Assembly (NCBI GenBank): GCA_963801105.1
Contig: CAWDDH010000003.1
Coordinates: forward strand, 1,674,001 to 1,738,000
Length of the DNA stretch: 64,000 nt
Reading direction: 5' to 3'
From: JAENVU01 sp963801105
Lineage (GTDB): Bacteria > Actinomycetota > Acidimicrobiia > IMCC26256 > JAENVU01
In this document: piece after piece, positions 44,487 through 53,366 of the stretch
How the letters are laid out: each line of letters opens with the position of its first letter
Position numbering within the stretch: position 1 is the first letter of the stretch
The notes under the pieces: model-generated
Seen by the model: only the letters and a program-made list of their open reading frames with translations
The model's database searches: none
Told to the model about the DNA's origin: nothing
Made by a program: the position numbers and the translations under genes

Positions 44487-45656
44487 ATGTCCAACGCCGG
44501 CTCCCGTCGTGCACTGTCGCTTGCACCCGTACCCGACCCCTGCGAGGCGGCAGCACCACAACGTTCGTTGGTGGACATCACCGCAGCCGTGCTCCCGTCG
44601 ATCCAGGCGCCGCGGGAGTACCCAGCAGTCTCGGTGATCGTTGCCGCGGCGGGGCCCACGTTCGGTGCCGCCGATCGCGCGCGTGGTGAGGAGATGGTTG
44701 CCGAGGTCGCCCGCCGACTCGCGTACGAGTTCGGACCGAGCACCGTTGTCGCGATCGTGGACCCCCTCCGACGTGCACTCGCCGAACTGGCTGGGGCCCG
44801 GGTCGAAGGCGGGGTCGCACTCCTGCGCGCAACCGATGAGCTCCACGTGTTCCGCCTCACGGTCACTCCCGCCGAACGCGTCGTGGTGGACCCGACGTTC
44901 GCGACGAGGGATCTGGTGCGCTCGGTTGCCGAATCGCAGCCCTTCGCCATCGTGGTGCTCGCCAAGGATCAGGCGCGACTCATCGTCGCCGCACCCGACG
45001 GCGCACGCCTCGTCGCCGAGATCGACGAACGCGAACCGCAAGGACGGGCAGCCGATCGTCGCGGTCATCTCCACCAGCCACAACGCCCCGGGCGCGACCA
45101 GCGTCAGGTCGATGCCTTCCTGGCCCGGGTCGGCAGCAGTGTCAACGGCGAGCCGTCGCTGCGTTCCCTCGATCTCGTCATCGTTGCGCCCGACCACCTC
45201 GGCATTCGGTTCGAACGATCGCATCGTCCGAGCTACGGCGCTCGGATCGCCGGTCGGATCCCGGGCAACCGACTGAGCGACTCACCGGTGAGCTTGGCCG
45301 GCATCGCCCGGACGGTCATTCGATCCCATCGCAGCACCCTCGAGCGCGAGGTGCTCGATCAGCTCGGGCGCGCCGATCGTGAAGAGCGCGCGGATCGCGG
45401 GGTCGAGGCGACATGGCACGCGCTCCACCACGCCTCCGGTGTGCACCTCGTCGTCGAGCACGACTTCGTGTTCCCGGCGTACCTGTCGTCCGACGGAACG
45501 GAGGTACTACCGGCCGCGGTGCGCGAGACGCCCGCGGCCACGGACGACCTCGTCGACGAGATGATCGAACTGGCGATGTCGAAGCTCGGCACCGTCTCCT
45601 TCGTTGCGCCCGGCTCGCTCGACGGTGACGGCGTTGCCGTCATCCGCAGGCGGTGA
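44487..45656 (+). CDS. Bacterial eRF1-like (baeRF) family protein
   Basis: A 389-residue protein with the layout of the baeRF family 3-like proteins: N-terminal YPAVSVIVAAAGPTFGAADRARGEEMVAEVARRLAYEFG, a middle with VVVDPTFATRDLVRSVAESQPFAIVVLAKDQARLI, and a C-terminal alpha/beta domain (HALHHASGVHLVVEHDFVFPAY, LVDEMIELAMSKLGTVSFV). The family is predicted to be related to archaeo-eukaryotic release factors and linked to ribosome rescue or hibernation; function is not proved. ATG 44487 is preceded by GGAGG. Its leader has a manganese riboswitch, so it should respond to Mn2+ (inference). Confidence 0.75.
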   Translation: MSNAGSRRALSLAPVPDPCEAAAPQRSLVDITAAVLPSIQAPREYPAVSVIVAAAGPTFGAADRARGEEMVAEVARRLAYEFGPSTVVAIVDPLRRALAELAGARVEGGVALLRATDELHVFRLTVTPAERVVVDPTFATRDLVRSVAESQPFAIVVLAKDQARLIVAAPDGARLVAEIDEREPQGRAADRRGHLHQPQRPGRDQRQVDAFLARVGSSVNGEPSLRSLDLVIVAPDHLGIRFERSHRPSYGARIAGRIPGNRLSDSPVSLAGIARTVIRSHRSTLEREVLDQLGRADREERADRGVEATWHALHHASGVHLVVEHDFVFPAYLSSDGTEVLPAAVRETPAATDDLVDEMIELAMSKLGTVSFVAPGSLDGDGVAVIRRR

Positions 45657-45934
45657 GGGAACGGGACCGACGTGCTCGCGGGCCACCCGATCCGACGTCG
45701 CCGACCGCGATGTCTCCCGCGCTGCCGCGCAGGGGCTCGCGACCGAACGGTCGGCCCCGATTGCGGACGGACGAAAGGGGTGTAGGTGCCGGAAATCCAT
45801 CGCCGGTGTTTCTGTGACGCGTGAGCGGGTTGAACGGTGGTGGGACCGGTCGGGTGGGGACGGTCCCGTTCGCGTCTGGTGCGTGCGGGCGTGTTGAACG
45901 AGTCCGGCGGTCGTGGCCGGCGCCGCGATGGGGG
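45657..45934. other. Non-coding stretch between baeRF and IS debris
   Basis: No convincing gene, RNA or strong inverted repeat was seen. It probably is degenerate flanking sequence. Confidence 0.4.
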
Positions 45935-46098
45935 TCAGGCGGCGTAGCGGTATTCGTTGATGAGTCCACCGCAACGGGCACGTCGCAGGACCGGTCGGGC
46001 GCTGCCGATCGTGGTGACGTTGGCGCGGTCCGGTGCGGCTTGATCGAGCGCGCGGTGGGGTCGGTGCTGGTTGTAGTGGTCGATGTAGTCGTCGACAC
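45935..46098 (-). pseudogene. C-terminal remnant of an integrase-core (IS481/IS3-like) transposase
   Basis: On the minus strand the frame reads VDDYIDHYNQHRPHRALDQAAPDR and ends LINEYRYAA before TGA at 45935. HYNQHRPHRALDQ is the C-terminal signature of rve-type transposases. Only about 54 residues remain; the next bases on the right belong to an IS6 fragment. Confidence 0.75.
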
Positions 46099-46099
46099 G

Positions 46100-46214
46100 C
46101 GCCCCCACCGGCGAGTCGAGACCGCGTTCACCGAACTCACCCGAACGATCTGAACCCGAAACGGGACAGGAACCCGGTTCACCGCGCCCTAATCCGAATC
46201 AACGCAACAGAGCC
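46100..46214 (+). mobile_element. IS6 right-end remnant
   Basis: It encodes the last residues of an IS6 transposase (HRRVETAFTELTRTI, stop at 46151-46153) and the terminal repeat GGCTCTGTTGCGTTG read inward from 46214. The rest of the element is deleted at the junction with the integrase-core remnant. Confidence 0.8.
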
Positions 46215-46344
46215 GTCGGGACCACCTCGATGCCCCATCTTCATGGCGATGAGTGCGAGAGGAGGACGATGATGAGTGTGTCCTCGGCGTGCCGCGGTGC
46301 TGTCGTGTGGCTTCGTCGTAGATCGCCGTCTCCCCCGTATCGGC

Positions 46345-46965
46345 TCATGCCGCCGCAGGGAGTTCGGTGGCCTCCCCCCAGTTCTCGAAGGCTTCTCGGA
46401 GGCAGAAGGCCGCAACGAGGAATGCGGCCGCGGGGTCCGCCCACCAGAGCCCGGCAACAGCGTTGAGGACCAGGGCGACGAGGATGCCGGACGCAAGCCA
46501 CCCATCAAGGAAGGTCATCGACGCTTCGGCGGCGAGGGGCTGACTCTCGGCCTTGGCCGCGACGTGGTGCTTGAGTCGCGCAAGGGTGAACATGACGACC
46601 GCAGTGGCCGAAAGATACGCGATCCCGAACGGTGATGAATCTGCTGCCTCACCCGTCGAGAGCGAATAGATGCTCGCGACGACGAGGTACGCGGCGAGTA
46701 CGGCGAACGCGATCGCTACCAGGCGAAGCGCGCGCCGAGCCCGTCCGGCGCGTTGGTGGTCGGCGATATACCACACGACCACCAGCGACGCGAAGACCTC
46801 GACGAGCGAATCAAGCCCGAAGGCCACGAGCGCCAGGGACCGGGCGGCGATGCCGAGGCCGATCGTGACGAAGACCTCCATGAGGTTCCACGTGATGGTG
46901 ACGTACTGGAGTCGTCGTCCGGTCCGCAAGGCTGCGTGTTGAGCGTCGATCGTGGGTCCCGTCAT
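46345..46965 (-). CDS. Cation diffusion facilitator (CDF) metal exporter, short form
   Basis: A 206-residue transporter with about six helices: GLGIAARSLALVAFGLDSLVEVFASLVVVWYIADHQR (helix 2 with the metal-site Asp region) and FLDGWLASGILVALVLNAVAGLWWADPAAAFLVAAFCLREA (helices 5-6). It lacks the usual C-terminal cytoplasmic domain. ATG 46965 follows GGAGGAGAG. A manganese riboswitch 80 bases upstream predicts Mn2+ export across the cytoplasmic membrane. Confidence 0.85.
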   Translation of the reverse strand: MTGPTIDAQHAALRTGRRLQYVTITWNLMEVFVTIGLGIAARSLALVAFGLDSLVEVFASLVVVWYIADHQRAGRARRALRLVAIAFAVLAAYLVVASIYSLSTGEAADSSPFGIAYLSATAVVMFTLARLKHHVAAKAESQPLAAEASMTFLDGWLASGILVALVLNAVAGLWWADPAAAFLVAAFCLREAFENWGEATELPAAA

Positions 46966-47045
46966 CGTGCTCTCCTCCGAGGCACCGGCGGGAAGAGGGA
47001 GGGCGGCTCCTTCGACCCGACGGCACCCACTGATGCCTTCGTGGT

Positions 47046-47138
47046 CGAAGGTCTCGCTCACCTGCCGAGGCAGGTCCGGCGACCGGGAACCTGGGTTCCA
47101 GCGTGTCGACCGCCGAGTTGTGAGCTACTCCCCTTCGG
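47046..47138 (-). ncRNA. yybP-ykoY (manganese) riboswitch aptamer
   Basis: Read 5' to 3' on the minus strand it begins CCGAAGGGGAGUAGCUCAC, then has GGUCGACACGCUGG, a hairpin ACCUGCC-UCG-GGCAGGU, and ends GUGAGCGAGACCUUCG. P1 is GAAGG with CCUUC and P2 is GCUCAC with GUGAGC; both pair perfectly. GGGGAGUAGC and GCGAGACCUU are the family's most conserved segments. TACCAT (47150-47145) is a suitable -10 box just upstream. It leads the CDF exporter gene. Confidence 0.88.
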
Positions 47139-47174
47139 GAAGAGATGGTAGCGGCGCGCCGGGTGGCGTGCTGC

Positions 47175-47192
47175 TCCTCGGCGAAGCGAGGA
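47175..47192 (-). terminator. Possible weak terminator after the PEP mutase-like gene
   Basis: TCCTCG (47175-47180) and CGAGGA (47187-47192) form a 6-bp stem with a 6-base loop just after the gene end; no T-run. Confidence 0.25.
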
Positions 47193-47218
47193 CCGCTCGC
47201 AAAGGTGGCGGGCGGCGA

Positions 47219-48016
47219 TCAGGGGGCGAACCGGCGCTGCAGCTCCGCGTAGCTGATAGCGCCTTCGAGGAAGCCCAGGGTGCCGAACTCGAGCAGCTCG
47301 CGCCCGGCTTGCTCCACGAGGCTGAGCGCGGCCCGGGCGATGCCACCGCCCAGGCTGACCCGCTTGACCCCCAACGAGAACAGGGTGGGCGCGTCCACCA
47401 TGGTGGCCGTCAGGCCCGCGACGATGTTCAGCGGCGCCGAAATCTCGGCGGCGAGCCGCCGGATCGTGTCAGCGTCGTCGACGCCCGGCACGAAGACGCA
47501 GTCCGCTCCGGCCTCTACGTATCGCGTCGCGCGCTCGATCGTCTCGGCAAACCGATCCCCTGCTCCAGTGCCGAAGTACGTATCGGTGCGGGCGTTGATC
47601 ACGAACGTGCCTGCCGGCGCCGCGGCGCGCGCCGCCGCGACCCTGGCGGCGGCTTCGTCGACCTCGAACAGCGCGCCATCCACCTGGTCCTCGAGGTTCG
47701 CCCCGACGACGCCGAGCCCCGCGACCCGTGCGACGGTGCGGGCGACATCCTCCGGCGACGTGCCATAGCCCGCCTCGAGGTCGGCGCTCACGGGTACGGC
47801 AACCGACGAGACGATCCGCGCCAGGTGCTCGAGCATCGTGTCGCCGTCGATCGAGGCGTCCGGCTGACCGAGCGCGAAGGCGATGCCGGCGCTGGTCGTC
47901 GCGAGAGCCGGGAAGCCGACCTGCTCCAGGATCCGGGCGGAACCCGGGTCCCAGGCGTTCGGCAGCACGAAGCCGGGACCGTGGTGCAGGCCAAGGAAGT
48001 CCGAGGCGGCGGTCAC
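47219..48016 (-). CDS. Isocitrate lyase / PEP mutase superfamily protein
   Basis: A 265-residue TIM-barrel enzyme: GPGFVLPNAWDPGSARILEQVGFPALATTSAGIAFALG, VSADLEAGYG (Mg site), NLEDQVDG, VINARTDTYF and FVPGVDDADTI. The catalytic KKCGH loop of isocitrate lyase is absent, as in PEPM-like C-C lyases or oxaloacetate decarboxylases. GTG start at 48016. It precedes the Mn-riboswitch/CDF unit on the same strand, and the family uses Mg or Mn, but the link is only suggestive. Confidence 0.88.
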   Translation of the reverse strand: MTAASDFLGLHHGPGFVLPNAWDPGSARILEQVGFPALATTSAGIAFALGQPDASIDGDTMLEHLARIVSSVAVPVSADLEAGYGTSPEDVARTVARVAGLGVVGANLEDQVDGALFEVDEAAARVAAARAAAPAGTFVINARTDTYFGTGAGDRFAETIERATRYVEAGADCVFVPGVDDADTIRRLAAEISAPLNIVAGLTATMVDAPTLFSLGVKRVSLGGGIARAALSLVEQAGRELLEFGTLGFLEGAISYAELQRRFAP

Positions 48017-48079
48017 GGACCAACGTTAGGTCACGCTGTTCCCGTCGTCTTCGTTGCCCTCCCAGGCGGTTGGCCAATG

Positions 48080-48659
48080 CTCCTCGGTGAGCGTGGGATC
48101 GAGGTCGATCACGTCACCAACTATCGGTGGGTGCAGCGCTTCACGCCGCTGCTCGCGGACGCGGCTGGGCCGTGCCGGCACGTGGTCGGCGACCGTTGGT
48201 TCGTCGACGAGACCTAGGTGAAGATCGCCGGTAGTTGGCGCTACGTCTACCGAGCCGTTGACCAGGCCGGCCAGATCATCGACGTGCTCGTCTCCGCTCG
48301 ACGCGATCTCCGAGCCGCGCGCCGCTTCTTCGCCGGGGCACTCGCGCGCCCATGGCGACCCGGTCGAGGTCGTGACCGACCACGCTCCGGCGCTACGACC
48401 TGCGATCGAGGGGCTCATGCCCACAGCGGTTCACAACACCGCCCAGTACGCGAACAACCGTGTCGAATGCGACCACGGTCGTCTCGAAGCCCGACTCCGT
48501 CTGATGTGCGGCCTCAAACGCGACCATTCGGCACGCGTGATGATCCGTGGTCACGCGTTGATGCAGAACCTTCGACGCGGCCACTACGAACTCGGCGTCG
48601 ACGCACGCCAGCACCGGCGTGTCGAGCACCCGTTCACCGAGCTTGCCCGGACGATCTGA
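48080..48659 (+). pseudogene. IS6-family transposase pseudogene
   Basis: It starts inside the gene at LLGERGIEVDHVTNYRWVQRF. A TAG at 48215-48217 interrupts DET-VKIAGSWRYVYRAVDQ. An extra base near 48350 shifts the frame before HGDPVEVVTDHAPALRPAIEG. It ends HRRVEHPFTELARTI. The first and second Asp regions and NRVECDHGRLEARL (Glu replaced by Cys-Asp context) are still visible. Not functional. Confidence 0.88.
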
Positions 48660-48721
48660 ACTCGCAACCGGGGCCGCTACTCAGCTCTATGCGGCTCTGT
48701 CCGGCACAACGCAACAGAGCC
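48080..48721 (+). mobile_element. IS6 copy, decayed and 5'-truncated
   Basis: The left end is missing. The remainder includes a broken transposase gene and a complete right end with inward-reading repeat GGCTCTGTTGCGTTGTGCCGG ending at 48721. It matches the intact element at 39828-40653 over its conserved protein segments. Confidence 0.85.
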
Positions 48722-48927
48722 GGCGGTCGGCCGCGCCTGGTTGTGGGTGGGTGGTCCAGCGCCGGGCGACGAGCCGACGATGCCAGCCGATTACCGTCTT
48801 GGGCTGCACGATCGGCATGATCTCAGGCAACCGGGAGCGGTCGAACGCGGTCGATAAGACGGCGGGGATGATCCGGTCCGTGTCGGTGAAGCGAGGCCGA
48901 TTGACCTTGCGTTGCAGTAGAGGATCT
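48722..48927 (-). pseudogene. N-terminal remnant of an integrase-core (IS481/IS3-like) transposase
   Basis: On the minus strand the frame reads LLQRKVNRPRFTDTDRIIPAVLSTAF, then QPKTVIGWHRRLVARRWTTHP, the standard N-terminal HTH and linker of rve-type transposases. The IS6 right end abuts it at 48721. It could be the missing front half of the C-terminal fragment at 45935-46098 (same strand, correct order). Confidence 0.65.
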
Positions 48928-49184
48928 GATGGCGCTGCTCGTTGAAGCTCAGGAGCGATGCATTTCCGGCACCCACACCTTGGCGATGACAGGAATGACG
49001 TTGCGGCTGCGATGGGACGGGAACTCGCGCAAAGAAGCCCGCTCGAAGCCCGTGATCAAGGCGCTCGTTCGTGCTGGGCATGGGTGCGACGCTTGTGGTT
49101 GTCGTTCTGAACGGAGAACCGAATGGCCAGATCGCCTCGCCCATCGCGAGTCACCACGGCGCCTTCGGGTGGATCGGTGAGGTG

Positions 49185-51542
49185 ATGACGGCGGCGCGGC
49201 GGTGGGCGGAGACCGGCCTATTCGTCGTCGCGGTCGGTTGCCTGGTCGTCGGTGGTCTCCTCGCGCTCGCCGGCCAGCAGGCGGCGGCCGGTGGGGTGTG
49301 GGCGGCGGCAACGGTCCTGGGGATCGTCCCGGGTGTGTACTGGGTGGTTTGGACCGCCCGTCAGGGCCGGCTGGGGGTCGACGTGATCGCCGTGTTGGCC
49401 CAGGTCGGGACCCTCGCGGTGGGCCAGTACCTGGCAGGAGCGATCATCACCGTGATGCTGGCAAGCGGTCGCGTCCTGGATGCGCGTGCCGGCGCCCGGG
49501 CCGAACGTGATCTCCGAGCGCTGGTGAACCGGGCGCCGCTGACCGTGCACGCTTACGAGGACAGTGGACTCTCTGAGCACGCGCTCGACGACGTCTGCCC
49601 GGGCGACCTCCTGTTGATCCGATCCGGTGAGGTGCTGGCCGTCGACGGGCTCGTCGAGTCCGATGCCGCGGTCTTGGACGAGTCCGCGCTCACGGGCGAG
49701 CCCCTGCCAGTCGCCCACCCAACCGCGGATTCGGTCCGGAGCGGGACGGTGAACGCAGGCGCGGCGTTCGACCTGCGAGCCACCACGACCGCCGCCGAGA
49801 GCACCTACGCCGGGGTGGTCCGCCTGGTCGAGCAGGCGCAAGCGTCCAGCGCGCCGTTTGTTCGGATGGCCGACCGGTTCGCGGTCTGGTTCCTACTGAT
49901 CAGCGTGACGCTCGCCGCGGTCGCGTGGGCCGTGAGCGGCGACGCGGTGAGAGCGGTCGCCGTGCTGGTGGTGGCCACGCCGTGCCCGCTGATCCTGGCC
50001 GCGCCGGTGGCGATCGTGTCGGGGCTGTCGCGCTCGGCGCGAGTGGGGGTGATCGTCAAGGGTGGGGGCGCGCTCGAGCGTCTGGCCGGCGGCACGGTCC
50101 TGCTCCTCGACAAGACCGGCACCCTGACCGAAGGTCGCCCGTCGGTCGCCGAGGTTGTCACGGCGGGTGGTATGACATCCGACGAGGTGCTGCAGCAGGC
50201 AGCGTCACTGGAGCAGGTATCCCCCCACGTCCTGGCCTCCGCCGTGGTTCGCGCCGGCCGCGAACGAGGCCTCCCGCTCGTCCTTCCTGACAACGTCGAG
50301 GAAGTACCCGGCCATGGCGTGCGGGGCTGGGTCGACGGCCACCAAGTCACGGTCGGGAGCGCAGGGTGGATCCTCCCCGATACCCCGCCGCCGCGATGGG
50401 TGAGGAACGTTCGTCGCCGGGCCGACCTCGACGGGGTGCTCACGATGTTCGTCGCGGTCGACGGCGAACCCGTCGGTGCGATGGTGCTCGACGACCCGAT
50501 CCGAGCCGACGCGCCGCGCACCATCCGAGCATTGCGCCGGAGTGGCGTCCGGCGGGTGGAGATGGTGACCGGCGACAGGGCCGACGTCGCCGAATCGGTC
50601 GGTGCGATCATCGGGGTCGACCTGGTGCTGGCCGAGCGGACACCGGCTGAGAAGGTGCAAGCGGTCATCGACGCCGCCCAATACGGCTCCACGATCATGG
50701 TCGGCGATGGGATCAACGACGCGCCGGCGCTGGCGCTCGCCGATGTGGGTGTCGCGGTGGGCGCACGAGGAGCCACCGCCTCGTCCGAAGCCGCCGACGT
50801 CGTCCTGACTGTCGACCGCCTCGACCGCCTGGCCGAAGGCATCGCGATTGCCCAGCGCTCCCAGGCCGTCGCCCGCCAGAGCGTCATCGCCGGGATGACC
50901 CTGTCCGGGTTGGCCATGATCGCCGCCGCGTTCGGTCTCCTCCCGCCGGTGTGGGGCGCGATCCTCCAGGAAGCGATCGACGTCGCGGTCATCCTCAACG
51001 CGCTCCGCGCCCTCACGCCCGGGCGTCGCCAAGCCCGACGCCTCGACGAGCCGGGTTCCGACCTGGCTCGACGGTTCAGCGCCGAGCACATGACGCTGCG
51101 ACCGGATCTCGACCAGCTCCGCGTGGTCGCTGACGACCTGGGATCCATCGACCCAGACACGGCCGCCGCCGAGGTGTGGCGGGTCTACCACTTCCTTGCC
51201 GATGACCTCCTGCCGCACGAAGAAGCCGAGGACGCGGCGCTCTACCCGGCGGTCGCGGCTGTCCTCGGCGGCACGGATCCCACCGGAGCCATGTCCCGCA
51301 CCCATGTGGAGATCGGTCATCACATCCGCCGCCTCGGCCGGCTCCTCGACCAGCTACCTGCCGAAGGCCCTGACAGCGACGACCTCGCGGAGATGCGTCG
51401 ACTCCTCTACGGCCTTCACGCCATCCTCCGCCTTCACTTCGCCCAAGAGGACGAGGGCTACCTCTCCCTCGCCGAGCCGGAGACAACCCCGCCCACCGGG
51501 AAAGGCCAGCAATCGTCACCCAGCGCCGGTGGCACCAGCTGA
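49185..51542 (+). CDS. P1B-5-type heavy-metal ATPase fused to a hemerythrin domain
   Basis: A 785-residue metal pump. No N-terminal metal-binding domain is seen. Membrane helices flank the actuator domain (VLDESALTGEP). The ion motif in helix 4 is TPCP (Thr265, Cys267). Phosphorylation Asp309 lies in DKTGTLTEG, and the hinge has GDGINDAP (Asp508). From about residue 636 a hemerythrin-like domain follows (HFLADDLLPHEEAEDAALYP, MSRTHVEIGHHIRRL, LRLHFAQEDEGYLSL). TPCP plus C-terminal hemerythrin defines the P1B-5 group; Sinorhizobium Nia exports Ni and Fe (family knowledge). An upstream in-frame start at 49071 is possible. Confidence 0.9.
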   Translation: MTAARRWAETGLFVVAVGCLVVGGLLALAGQQAAAGGVWAAATVLGIVPGVYWVVWTARQGRLGVDVIAVLAQVGTLAVGQYLAGAIITVMLASGRVLDARAGARAERDLRALVNRAPLTVHAYEDSGLSEHALDDVCPGDLLLIRSGEVLAVDGLVESDAAVLDESALTGEPLPVAHPTADSVRSGTVNAGAAFDLRATTTAAESTYAGVVRLVEQAQASSAPFVRMADRFAVWFLLISVTLAAVAWAVSGDAVRAVAVLVVATPCPLILAAPVAIVSGLSRSARVGVIVKGGGALERLAGGTVLLLDKTGTLTEGRPSVAEVVTAGGMTSDEVLQQAASLEQVSPHVLASAVVRAGRERGLPLVLPDNVEEVPGHGVRGWVDGHQVTVGSAGWILPDTPPPRWVRNVRRRADLDGVLTMFVAVDGEPVGAMVLDDPIRADAPRTIRALRRSGVRRVEMVTGDRADVAESVGAIIGVDLVLAERTPAEKVQAVIDAAQYGSTIMVGDGINDAPALALADVGVAVGARGATASSEAADVVLTVDRLDRLAEGIAIAQRSQAVARQSVIAGMTLSGLAMIAAAFGLLPPVWGAILQEAIDVAVILNALRALTPGRRQARRLDEPGSDLARRFSAEHMTLRPDLDQLRVVADDLGSIDPDTAAAEVWRVYHFLADDLLPHEEAEDAALYPAVAAVLGGTDPTGAMSRTHVEIGHHIRRLGRLLDQLPAEGPDSDDLAEMRRLLYGLHAILRLHFAQEDEGYLSLAEPETTPPTGKGQQSSPSAGGTS

Positions 51543-51684
51543 TCCCCCCGGACACCCGCCGCGCCCAGAACGCTGGTCAACCGGCAGGGTGATGCGCGAG
51601 ACCTGCGAATCCCAATGGCGCGTGGTGTGCCCTGTGCCGACCGGAGTCACCGAGATGGCGCGATGGATCCACGTGGGCGCGAAG

Positions 51685-52446
51685 TCAGAGAACGTCTCTT
51701 CGTGGCGCGGCGACGAGCGCGAGGGCTGCCGCGGCGGCCGTGTACGCGACGAGGAGCAGCCCACCGATGGGTGCGTCGAGCAGCGTTCCGCTGCTGATGC
51801 CTGCGGGGCCGAGCTGCAACAGCCCGCTCGTCGCTCCCCACGGGGTCCACCGTGCGACCGCCGGGAGAGTATCGATGAGCAAGTGCTCCGCGAGCGTCTC
51901 CCAGACCAGCACCGCGACCACGGCGACGATCTGGTTGCGCAGCAGGGTTCCGACGGCGAGACCGATGACGCCGTACAGCGCGAGGACGATGACAACAGCT
52001 GCGGCCACCTGCAAGAAGTCGGTCCCGACCGTGACGTTGCCGTGCCGGGCGCGGATCACGACGATGCCGACGCCGGACGAGACGACGAGTGTCGCCGCGG
52101 CGACGACGACGCCGGCGAGGAGCAGCGACCCGCCCTTGGCGACGAGGACCCGGGACCGACGCGGCTCGACGAGGAACGTCGACGTGATGGTGCCGTACCG
52201 GACCTCCTGGGTGAACGCGAGCACGCCGAGGAGCGACAGCGTCACCTGGGGCACGCCGATGCTGATGCCAACGATGCGGGCCAGCAGGGTGGGCTCATCG
52301 AGGGACAGTGGGTTGTTCGTCGCGTTGGCCGACGGAACGCTGAACGCGACCGTCACCACCACCATGGCCAGGGTCGCCAGCAGGAGCCAGGGCAGCATTC
52401 GGGTGCTCCGCAACTTGAGCAGCTCGGCGCGAACGAGCGCGTTCAT
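51685..52446 (-). CDS. ABC transporter permease (ABC-2 type)
   Basis: A 253-residue membrane protein with six hydrophobic segments: MNALVRAELLKLRSTRMLPWLLLATLAMVVVTVAFSV is the ABC-2 first helix, and EVRYGTITSTFLVEPRRSRVLVAK the cytoplasmic loop. Its ATG overlaps the TGA of the ATPase gene upstream (ATGA), so they form one transporter. Last gene of a four-gene operon. Confidence 0.9.
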   Translation of the reverse strand: MNALVRAELLKLRSTRMLPWLLLATLAMVVVTVAFSVPSANATNNPLSLDEPTLLARIVGISIGVPQVTLSLLGVLAFTQEVRYGTITSTFLVEPRRSRVLVAKGGSLLLAGVVVAAATLVVSSGVGIVVIRARHGNVTVGTDFLQVAAAVVIVLALYGVIGLAVGTLLRNQIVAVVAVLVWETLAEHLLIDTLPAVARWTPWGATSGLLQLGPAGISSGTLLDAPIGGLLLVAYTAAAAALALVAAPRRDVL

Positions 52447-53366
52447 GCCGGCGCCTCGTCGAGCGACTCCGTGTCCTGGATCGGCTCGGACTGCTCGGTG
52501 AGGCGGAAGAAGGCCTCCTCCAGCCCGGCCGTCGCGGTGAGGCGGTGCAGCACGATCCCGTGTGCCGCAGCGAGCTCCCCGACCTGCTCCGAGGCCGCGT
52601 CGACCGCGAGCTCATCGTCGACCGGGCGGTAGCGGTGGCCGGCGGCGCGGAGCACGCTGGACAGCCGCTCCGGTTCTGGTGTGCGGACGCGGCAGCCGAC
52701 GCCAGCCTCGGCGCGCAGGGCGGCGAGGGTCGACGACCGGACGAGCCGCCCTTTCGCGATCAGGAGCACGTGGTCGGCCGTCTGTTCGACCTCGCTCAGC
52801 GCGTGGCTGGAGACGAGCACGGTGTGCCCCTCATCTGCGAGCTGGCGAAGGTACCCGCGCAACCACCGGACCCCCTGCGGGTCGAGACCATTGGTCGGCT
52901 CGTCCAGCACGAGCACCGCCGGGTCGCCGAGCATCGCCGCAGCGAGGCCGAGACGCTGCCGCATCCCGAGAGAGAACTCCCCGACCCTTCGTCGCGCGTT
53001 CTCCGTCAGCCCCGTATCGGCCAAGACGCGCATGGGCGCCTCCTTGGTCAACCGCGCCGCGGTGGCGAAGACGCGCAGGTGGTCGAGCGCGGTACGACCG
53101 GGGTGGTAGCCGGAGGCCTCGAGCACTGCACCGACGTGACGGACCGGGTCAGGCAGCTGGTCGTAGCGCCTGCCGCCGAACGTTGCGGTGCCGCTGGTGG
53201 GCGCGACGAGCCCGAGCAGCATTCGCAATGTGGTCGTCTTGCCGGCGCCGTTGGGCCCGAGGAACGCCGTCACCTGCCCCGCCGCGATCACCGCGCTGAC
53301 GTCGTCGACTGCCCGAACGTCCCCGAACGACTTGGTGAGTCCGGACAGCTCGACAGCCGCGGTCAC
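52443..53366 (-). CDS. ABC transporter ATP-binding protein
   Basis: A 307-residue ATPase starting at GTG 53366: Walker A GPNGAGKTT, signature FSLGMRQRLGLAAAML, Walker B VLVLDEPTNGLDP, H-loop VLVSSHALSEVEQ. A C-terminal extension of about 90 residues is typical of drug/antibiotic-export ABC-2 ATPases. The GTG overlaps the upstream TGA and the TGA overlaps the downstream ATG. Substrate unknown. Confidence 0.94.
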   Translation of the reverse strand: MTAAVELSGLTKSFGDVRAVDDVSAVIAAGQVTAFLGPNGAGKTTTLRMLLGLVAPTSGTATFGGRRYDQLPDPVRHVGAVLEASGYHPGRTALDHLRVFATAARLTKEAPMRVLADTGLTENARRRVGEFSLGMRQRLGLAAAMLGDPAVLVLDEPTNGLDPQGVRWLRGYLRQLADEGHTVLVSSHALSEVEQTADHVLLIAKGRLVRSSTLAALRAEAGVGCRVRTPEPERLSSVLRAAGHRYRPVDDELAVDAASEQVGELAAAHGIVLHRLTATAGLEEAFFRLTEQSEPIQDTESLDEAPA

